Source: UBA4744 sp963723165 (GTDB lineage Bacteria > Actinomycetota > Acidimicrobiia > Spongiisociales > UBA4744). From it: 64,000 nt of DNA. The DNA is taken from the NCBI GenBank assembly GCA_963723165.1, contig CAVRPP010000008.1:124001-188000 (forward strand), read 5' to 3'. Position 1 is the first letter of the stretch; the number at the start of each line of letters is the position of its first letter. Positions 58,968 to 64,000 of the stretch are shown here, piece after piece. The position numbers were made by a program, and so were the translations under genes. The notes under the pieces are model-generated. The model was not told where the DNA came from. It saw only the letters and a program-made list of their open reading frames with translations, and did not search any database.

Positions 58968-59876
58968 TCAATCTTCCAGCCCGCGTCCCGTCAACTTGAG
59001 GAACACGTCCTCCAGTGTCGCCTGTTGGACCCGCAGGTCGTTCGGCACAATCCCATGCTGGACGAGCTCAGCACCGACGAGGGCCAGGGCCGGACCGATG
59101 CCGCCAACAGTGACATGCGTGCCACGCCGCGCAACCGAATGCACGGATTCGACTGCCTCGAGGAAAGACACATCGGCCCGGTCCGTACTGAAGTGGATGA
59201 GCAGCTCGCCTCCATGTTCGGCGATGAGGCCTTGCGGGCTGCCGGTGGCAACCACGCGCCCCCCGTCGACGATGGCCAACCGATCACAGAGCTGCTCGGC
59301 CTCGTCCATGAAATGTGTTACCAGCACCAGCGTCGCTCCGCCGTCCCGTATGGCCTCGATCAGTCGCCAGGTCGCCCGTCGAGCCGCGGGGTCGAGCCCG
59401 GTGGTCATCTCATCGAGGAACACGACGCGGGGCTCATTGACGACCGCCAGGGCGACGAGCAGGCGTTGACGTTGGCCGCCGGACAAACTGGAGAACGTCG
59501 CGGAGGCCTTGTCGGTCAAGCTCCACCGCTCCATCACCTCCCGCCAGTCGGGCCCGCCGGGGACGAGCGACGCGAAGAGGTCGAGCGCTTCCCAGACCTT
59601 CAAGCGGCCCGGTAGAGCCGACTCCTGAAGCTGTGAACCAACCTCCCGCCGCAGTTGGGCGGCCTGCGTGCGCGGATCGAGACCGAGGACCCGGATGTCC
59701 CCACCGTCGGGGATGCGCAAACCTTGTGCACATTCCACGGAGGTCGTTTTGCCTGCCCCGTTGGGCCCAAGCAATCCGAATATCTCGCCTTCTTCTACTT
59801 CGAAGGAAACATCGTCTACGGCCACCAAGGATCCGTAGGTCTTGCGCAGATGCTCAATCGAGATCACCGAAGCCAC
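58968..59876 (-). CDS. ABC transporter ATPase, DrrA/multidrug-like
   Basis: A 302-residue ATPase with Walker A GPNGAGKTT, signature LSGGQRQRLLVALAV, Walker B VVFLDEMTTGLD and a switch His in VTHFMDEAEQL. A C-terminal domain of about 75 residues (LIAEHGGELLIHFSTDRADV) follows, as in DrrA-type ATPases. It pairs with the downstream ABC-2 permease. Confidence 0.91.
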   Translation of the reverse strand: MASVISIEHLRKTYGSLVAVDDVSFEVEEGEIFGLLGPNGAGKTTSVECAQGLRIPDGGDIRVLGLDPRTQAAQLRREVGSQLQESALPGRLKVWEALDLFASLVPGGPDWREVMERWSLTDKASATFSSLSGGQRQRLLVALAVVNEPRVVFLDEMTTGLDPAARRATWRLIEAIRDGGATLVLVTHFMDEAEQLCDRLAIVDGGRVVATGSPQGLIAEHGGELLIHFSTDRADVSFLEAVESVHSVARRGTHVTVGGIGPALALVGAELVQHGIVPNDLRVQQATLEDVFLKLTGRGLED

Positions 59877-59898
59877 GCCGCCGAACCTAGTCCAGCGG

Positions 59899-59923
59899 CC
59901 GGCAACCAGTAACCGGCAACCAG
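59899..59923. repeat. Direct repeat CCGGCAACCAG in the gap before the DUF6941 gene
   Basis: CCGGCAACCAG occurs at 59899-59909 and 59913-59923, and GGGAACTGGGAACCGG-like sequence follows to 59944. It flanks the ABC-2 pair on the other side from the 58112-58172 repeats. Confidence 0.5.
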
Positions 59924-59982
59924 CGTCTGGGAACTGGGAACCGGAAACGAAGCGGGCTGGAGGCTGGACGCCGGGGACCTTC

Positions 59983-59988
59983 TAGAGT
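59983..59988 (+). promoter_or_regulatory. Candidate leaderless -10 box TAGAGT
   Basis: TAGAGT ends 6 nt before ATG 59995. Confidence 0.5.
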
Positions 59989-59994
59989 GAGCGC

Positions 59995-60456
59995 ATGGAC
60001 TTTCAGGCCGACGACCTGCTTCCCGCTCCCGAAATCGACTTTGCAATTCTGGCCGATGGGGTTCATGCCTCGTCCGGCAAGATCTACGTGCTGGGTGGTG
60101 GATGGGACACCATCTTCGTGCGCCAGTTCCCCGCCCGTCATCACACGCTCGGGCTCGGATTGAGGATCCGGGTTCCATGGACCAAGACCGATGAGGAGCT
60201 CACTCTGTCGGTCGATCTAGTCGATGAGGACGGCAAGAGCCTCTTCGGAGAGCGACGACCGGTCCAGAACTTCCGGGTGGCGCGACCGCCAGGACTTCCC
60301 GACGGCAGCGACGTTGGATTTGTCCGCACCATGACCTTCAACGGGCTCGTGTTCCCGAAACCGGGTGGATTCGCCTTCCGGGTGCTCATCGACGGCGAGG
60401 AGCGCAAACGAGTCCGCTTCCGGGTACTGGCCAGAGAGTCTCAAGGACCGAGCTAG
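59995..60456 (+). CDS. DUF6941-type protein
   Basis: A 153-residue soluble, beta-rich protein. PEIDFAILADGVHASSGKIY, VLGGGWDTIFVRQFPARHHT and FVRTMTFNGLVFPKPGGFAF match the DUF6941 family common in actinobacteria. No activity is known. It is the first of four plus-strand genes leading to the trehalose synthase fusion and is probably leaderless. Confidence 0.75.
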   Translation: MDFQADDLLPAPEIDFAILADGVHASSGKIYVLGGGWDTIFVRQFPARHHTLGLGLRIRVPWTKTDEELTLSVDLVDEDGKSLFGERRPVQNFRVARPPGLPDGSDVGFVRTMTFNGLVFPKPGGFAFRVLIDGEERKRVRFRVLARESQGPS

Positions 60457-60470
60457 ATCCGGAGGCTGCG

Positions 60471-60476
60471 TAGCAT
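60471..60476 (+). promoter_or_regulatory. Candidate leaderless -10 box TAGCAT
   Basis: TAGCAT ends 8 nt before ATG 60485. Confidence 0.4.
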
Positions 60477-60484
60477 TTCGCCCC

Positions 60485-61102
60485 ATGGCCTACGAACTGC
60501 CCATGTTTCCGCTGGGATCCGTACTGTTCCCCAATACCCTTTTACCCCTGCGAGTGTTTGAGCCCCGCTACCAGACGCTGGTCGACGACTGCGTTGCAGG
60601 CGATGGCAGGTTCGGCGTGGTGCTGATCGAACGGGGCTCTGAAGTGGGTGGCGGGGATGTGCGTTTTGAGATAGGCACCATCGCGCGGATAGCCGGCATC
60701 GCCGACCTCGAAGAGGGTCATCGTCTCGTGTTGGCCGTCGGCACCGGCCGGTTGGAGGTCAATCGCTGGCTCCCGGACGATCCATATCCGATCGCCATGA
60801 TCAGTGAGCTGAGCGATCAAGCCATGCCTTCTTCCAAGCTGCCTATCGCCGAGACCGAAGTGAAGCTCCGCAGGGCGCTGGCTTTGCTGTCCGAAGCGGG
60901 TTACGACGTGGGAGACACCGCTTTTGAGGTGTCCGACGAACATGACGTGGCAGTTGATCAGCTGTGCGCTCTGGCTCCCTTGTCGCCGCTCGATGCTCAG
61001 CGCCTCCTGAGTACCGACTCATCTCCGGAACGACTGGAACGCTTGCATTCGCTCCTCGACGAGGAGATCGCCGTGTTGCAGCAGCAACTCGGGAGCGGGT
61101 AG
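60485..61102 (+). CDS. Standalone LON substrate-binding-domain protein
   Basis: A 205-residue protein equal to the N-terminal domain of Lon protease without ATPase or protease parts. LPMFPLGSVLFPNTLLPLRV then FEPRYQTLVDDC is the classical LON opening; ARIAGIADLEEGHRLVLAVG follows, and the second half is helical (SSPERLERLHSLLDEEIAVL). Such proteins are thought to bind substrates or act as adaptors. It is probably transcribed from its own -10 box. Confidence 0.85.
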   Translation: MAYELPMFPLGSVLFPNTLLPLRVFEPRYQTLVDDCVAGDGRFGVVLIERGSEVGGGDVRFEIGTIARIAGIADLEEGHRLVLAVGTGRLEVNRWLPDDPYPIAMISELSDQAMPSSKLPIAETEVKLRRALALLSEAGYDVGDTAFEVSDEHDVAVDQLCALAPLSPLDAQRLLSTDSSPERLERLHSLLDEEIAVLQQQLGSG

Positions 61103-61114
61103 GTCTCGATCACC

Positions 61115-61120
61115 TAACCT
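61115..61120 (+). promoter_or_regulatory. Candidate leaderless -10 box TAACCT
   Basis: TAACCT ends 8 nt before ATG 61129. Confidence 0.45.
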
Positions 61121-61128
61121 CACCCGTC

Positions 61129-61521
61129 ATGCGACTCATCCGACACTCCGCACGATTGACCATTGTCAAGCTGCCGCCCGATACCGCGGTTCCTCCGTGG
61201 GCTCAAGGTGGTGAGTTCTTGTCGATCACAAGAACCCCTTCGGAACTCTCAATCGTCTGTGAGATCCGTTTGATCCCACCCGACCTGCCTCGTCCGGAAC
61301 CCTGGATGTGGCTCGAAGTCGAGGGGCCTCTCTCTTTTTCACTAGTCGGCGTGCTGGCGGCGCTCACCGTCCCGCTGGCCGAGGCGCGGGTCAGCGTGTT
61401 CACTATTGCCACCCATGACACCGATCATCTGTTGATCCGTGCCCGCGAAGAACAGCATTCCGTGCATGCTCTCACCGACGCCGGTCATGAGATCGTTACC
61501 ACCGATGAGCTCCGGCCCTAG
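61129..61521 (+). CDS. ACT-like small protein
   Basis: A 130-residue protein with two ACT-like halves: ELSIVCEIRLIPPDLPRPEP precedes WMWLEVEGPLSFSLVGVLAA, and AEARVSVFTIATHDTDHLLI resembles the core of amino-acid-sensing ACT domains (CASTOR type). It could bind an amino acid. The 3' end overlaps the trehalose synthase start by 17 bp. Function unknown. Confidence 0.75.
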   Translation: MRLIRHSARLTIVKLPPDTAVPPWAQGGEFLSITRTPSELSIVCEIRLIPPDLPRPEPWMWLEVEGPLSFSLVGVLAALTVPLAEARVSVFTIATHDTDHLLIRAREEQHSVHALTDAGHEIVTTDELRP

Positions 61522-64000
61522 CATCAAGTCTGTGACTGCCTCGGCCGACTGGTACAAAGACGCCATCATCTATGAGGTCCACGTGCGGGCCTTCCGCGAT
61601 TCCGACGGAGACGGGACCGGCGATTTCCGGGGATTGACGGAGAAGCTGGATTACCTCCAGGACCTCGGCATCACCGCTATCTGGCTGCTCCCGTTCTACC
61701 CATCTCCGCGCCGTGACGACGGCTACGACATCGCGGATTACAACTCGGTCCATCCGGCCTACGGAACCACCCGGGATTTCCGCCGATTTCTACGCGAAGC
61801 TCACAAACGAGGCCTGCGAGTCATCACGGAACTCGTCGTCAATCACACCTCAGACCAGCACCCGTGGTTCCAACGCGCCAGGCAAGCCGAGCCGGGTTCG
61901 ACTGAGCGCGACTTTTACGTTTGGAACGACACTCCGGACCGGTATCCCGAAGCGCGAATCATCTTCTCGGACACGGAAACCTCCAACTGGGCGTGGGATC
62001 CGGTGGCACGTGCCTACTACTGGCACCGGTTCTTCTCTCACCAGCCGGACCTGAACTACGACAACCCCGCCGTCCGCAAAGCCATATACCGGGTACTCGA
62101 CTACTGGCTCGACATGGGCGTCGACGGAGTCCGGCTGGATGCGGTTCCCTATCTCTTCGAGAGGGACGGGACCATGTGCGAGAACCTCCCGGAGACCCAC
62201 GAAGAACTCAAAGCGATGCGGGCCCACATCGACGCCCGTTACGAAGACCGGATGCTGCTGTCCGAGGCCAACCAGTGGCCAGAAGACGCGGCGGCCTACT
62301 TCGGTGATGACGATGAGTCGCACATGGCCTTTCACTTCCCGGTCATGCCTCGCCTGTTCATGGCGGTACGAATGGAGGACCGGTTCCCCATCATCGACAT
62401 CCTGGAGCAGACCCCCCAGATACCGCCGGGATCGCAGTGGGCTCTGTTCCTCCGCAACCACGACGAGCTGACCCTCGAAATGGTGACCGACGAAGAACGC
62501 GACTACATGTACCGCACCTACGCCGAGAACCGGCAGGCTCGTATCAATCTGGGAATCCGACGCCGCCTGGCACCACTGCTCGGCAACAGTCGCCGGCAGA
62601 CCGAACTGATGAACGCCCTCCTGCTCTCCCTGCCCGGGACGCCCGTTCTCTATTACGGCGACGAGATCGGCATGGGAGACAACATCTATCTCGGTGACCG
62701 GGATGGGGTTCGCACACCGATGCAGTGGAGCAACGATCGCAACGCTGGTTTCTCGGACGCCAACCCGCAGCAGCTGTACCTGCCGGTCGTCATCGATTCT
62801 GAGTACCACTTCGAGACCGTGAATGTGGAGGGGCAAGAGCGCAACCCGAACTCCCTGCTGTGGTGGACCAGACGCATGCTGGCCCTCAGGCGCCGCCACC
62901 CCGTTTTTGGACGTGGATCTATCCAATTCCTCCACCCCGAAAACGGCCGGGTGCTTGCCTTCCTGCGGCGCACCGAGGACGAGACGGTACTGGTGGTTGC
63001 CAACCTGGCCCGTCACAACCAGTACGTGGAACTGGACCTATCCGAGTTCCGAGGAATCCGGCCGCTCGAACTGTTCGGAAGAACCCTGTTCCCGCCGGTG
63101 GGAGAACAGCCCTACCTCCTCACGCTCGCACCTCACAGCTTCTACTGGTTTGCCATCGAACCGGTCGCAGGCGACCTCCACCTTCCCCGCTGGGAGGGTG
63201 AGCGGGAGCGATTGGAGTTACGCGGTGGTTCTGAGATGGCGTTCCAGGATCCTCTGCGAGCCGATGTCGAAGCGCTCCTCGCTCGCTACATCCCGGACCG
63301 CCTGTGGTATCACGGAGGCGAACGCAAGGTGCGCCAAGCCCGGCTCATTGACGTCCTTCCCCTGCGCCGCGTAATCGACGAAACGTACATGGTCCTGATT
63401 GAAATCGAGTTTCTGGACGGTGAGCCCCAGCAATATCTGATGGCCGTCGGGTTCGCGTTTGGTGAGGAAGCTGCCGCTATTTGGGAGAACCGGCCCGAGT
63501 CCGTGCTCTGCCGGGTCGAGGGAGACGCCGGAGGCGGGGTCGTTCACGACGCCGCAACTTCCCGCGAGTTCGCTGCGGCGCTGGTGAAACTGGCAGGCGA
63601 CCGCAAGAAGTTGTCGGGCGAGGTTGGAGCCCTCCGCAGTGGTACCACCGGGAGATCGCCCATTACCGCTCCTCCTGATGAGTTAGAAACACATTCAACC
63701 GATAACCGTGAAGGGCACACCTCGATCATGTTCGGCGATCAACTGGCCCTCAAGTTGTTCCGCCGTATCGAGTCGGGAATCAACCCCGACCTCGAGATCA
63801 GGCGTTTCCTCACTGAAAGAACCGCCTTCGAGAATCTCCCGGCCGTCCTGGGTTCCCTGGAGTATCAGGGCAGAGGAACCGGGGCCACCACCGTGGGAAT
63901 CATCCAGAGTTACGTGCCCCACGAAGGAAGCGCATGGGACCGTCTGACCCACTCGTTGGGGCGACTGTTCGAGACGGTGCTGACCGAGGATCAGCTCGAC
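61505..64000 (+). CDS. Trehalose synthase-maltokinase fusion, 3' end outside window
   Basis: An open frame of 832 codons runs off the right edge. Residues about 14-560 are a GH13 trehalose synthase: WYKDAIIYEVHVRAFRDSDG, YGTTRDFRRFLREAHKRGLR, the nucleophile D212 in DGVRLDAVPYL, the acid/base E254 in LLSEANQWPED, and FLRNHDELTLE. About 575 onward is the maltokinase N-terminal cap (ALLARYIPDRLWYHGGERKV) and then the kinase lobe start FGDQLALKLFRRIESGINPD. TreS interconverts maltose and trehalose; the kinase makes maltose-1-phosphate for the GlgE alpha-glucan route. TreS-Mak fusions are known in actinobacteria. Start ATG 61505 overlaps the ACT-like gene; GTG 61532 is an alternative. Confidence 0.93.
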   Translation, partial: MSSGPSIKSVTASADWYKDAIIYEVHVRAFRDSDGDGTGDFRGLTEKLDYLQDLGITAIWLLPFYPSPRRDDGYDIADYNSVHPAYGTTRDFRRFLREAHKRGLRVITELVVNHTSDQHPWFQRARQAEPGSTERDFYVWNDTPDRYPEARIIFSDTETSNWAWDPVARAYYWHRFFSHQPDLNYDNPAVRKAIYRVLDYWLDMGVDGVRLDAVPYLFERDGTMCENLPETHEELKAMRAHIDARYEDRMLLSEANQWPEDAAAYFGDDDESHMAFHFPVMPRLFMAVRMEDRFPIIDILEQTPQIPPGSQWALFLRNHDELTLEMVTDEERDYMYRTYAENRQARINLGIRRRLAPLLGNSRRQTELMNALLLSLPGTPVLYYGDEIGMGDNIYLGDRDGVRTPMQWSNDRNAGFSDANPQQLYLPVVIDSEYHFETVNVEGQERNPNSLLWWTRRMLALRRRHPVFGRGSIQFLHPENGRVLAFLRRTEDETVLVVANLARHNQYVELDLSEFRGIRPLELFGRTLFPPVGEQPYLLTLAPHSFYWFAIEPVAGDLHLPRWEGERERLELRGGSEMAFQDPLRADVEALLARYIPDRLWYHGGERKVRQARLIDVLPLRRVIDETYMVLIEIEFLDGEPQQYLMAVGFAFGEEAAAIWENRPESVLCRVEGDAGGGVVHDAATSREFAAALVKLAGDRKKLSGEVGALRSGTTGRSPITAPPDELETHSTDNREGHTSIMFGDQLALKLFRRIESGINPDLEIRRFLTERTAFENLPAVLGSLEYQGRGTGATTVGIIQSYVPHEGSAWDRLTHSLGRLFETVLTEDQLD

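Noticed and set aside
1..64000. tRNA, rRNA genes or CRISPR arrays
   Set aside because: No cloverleaf with the conserved T-loop, no rRNA segments and no regularly spaced repeats were seen by eye; a covariance search would be needed to exclude a tRNA fully.

Overview
The window is one high-GC chromosomal segment of densely packed genes with many 4-bp ATGA/GTGA overlaps. Gene content points to an actinomycete (Actinomycetota), perhaps Acidimicrobiia. The pointers are an F420-type luciferase-like oxidoreductase, a DUF222/13E12 HNH protein, a trehalose synthase-maltokinase fusion, SufU-type Fe-S assembly, DUF5661, DUF6941 and DUF6159 proteins, and many genes whose only start signal is a TANNNT -10 box 6-8 nt before the start codon (leaderless transcription). 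The class-level assignment is inference. No rRNA, tRNA or CRISPR array was recognised.

Layout. 1-9972 (minus): an eight-gene surface-polysaccharide operon with UDP-GlcNAc 2-epimerase, four glycosyltransferase ORFs (one a tandem fusion), a Wzm/Wzt-type ABC exporter and an OafA-type acyltransferase cut by the window edge. 10033-11994 (minus): a transketolase broken by one in-frame TGA. 12128-16429 (plus): sulfate assimilation, with ATP sulfurylase-APS kinase, an SLC13/RCK permease and CysQ. 16431-22049 (minus): dihydrolipoamide dehydrogenase, an E2 acyltransferase, a one-piece LipB-LipA fusion and an M24 peptidase. 22167-23920 (plus): a tiny membrane peptide, a dodecin-like protein lacking the usual flavin ligands and an MBL-fold hydrolase. 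23935-27102 (minus): an operon with an isobutyryl-CoA-mutase-like large subunit.

Fe-S assembly is scattered over three places: sufC-sufS-sufU (28230-30673, plus), sufD-Rieske ferredoxin-second sufC (34202-36632, minus) and sufB (47158-48567, minus). Between them lie fumarase, an orphan membrane histidine kinase with a DosR-like palindrome upstream, a family 5 uracil-DNA glycosylase, a DUF6159 protein, a glycoside-hydrolase-like lipoprotein, a sigma-70 factor, a DUF222-HNH protein, a hydrolase lipoprotein and an IS110 element. The 41.2-46.3 kb stretch is the least gene-dense and contains the only mobile element recognised.

48692-64000: a Rossmann protein, a LytM peptidase, a secreted acidic protein, a zinc alcohol dehydrogenase, DUF5661, a YihY protein co-transcribed with two ABC exporter half-transporters, a PQQ-propeller lipoprotein, an ABC-2 transporter pair flanked by unusual short repeats, then DUF6941, LON-domain and ACT-like proteins leading into a trehalose synthase-maltokinase fusion that runs off the right edge.

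Most notable: the transketolase UGA, the LipB-LipA fusion, the dodecin lacking its flavin ligands, the IS110 upstream hairpins (candidate bridge RNA), the DosR-like box, the two sufC paralogues and the repeated leaderless promoter pattern. I did not find a cluster that I can defend as a wholly new system.
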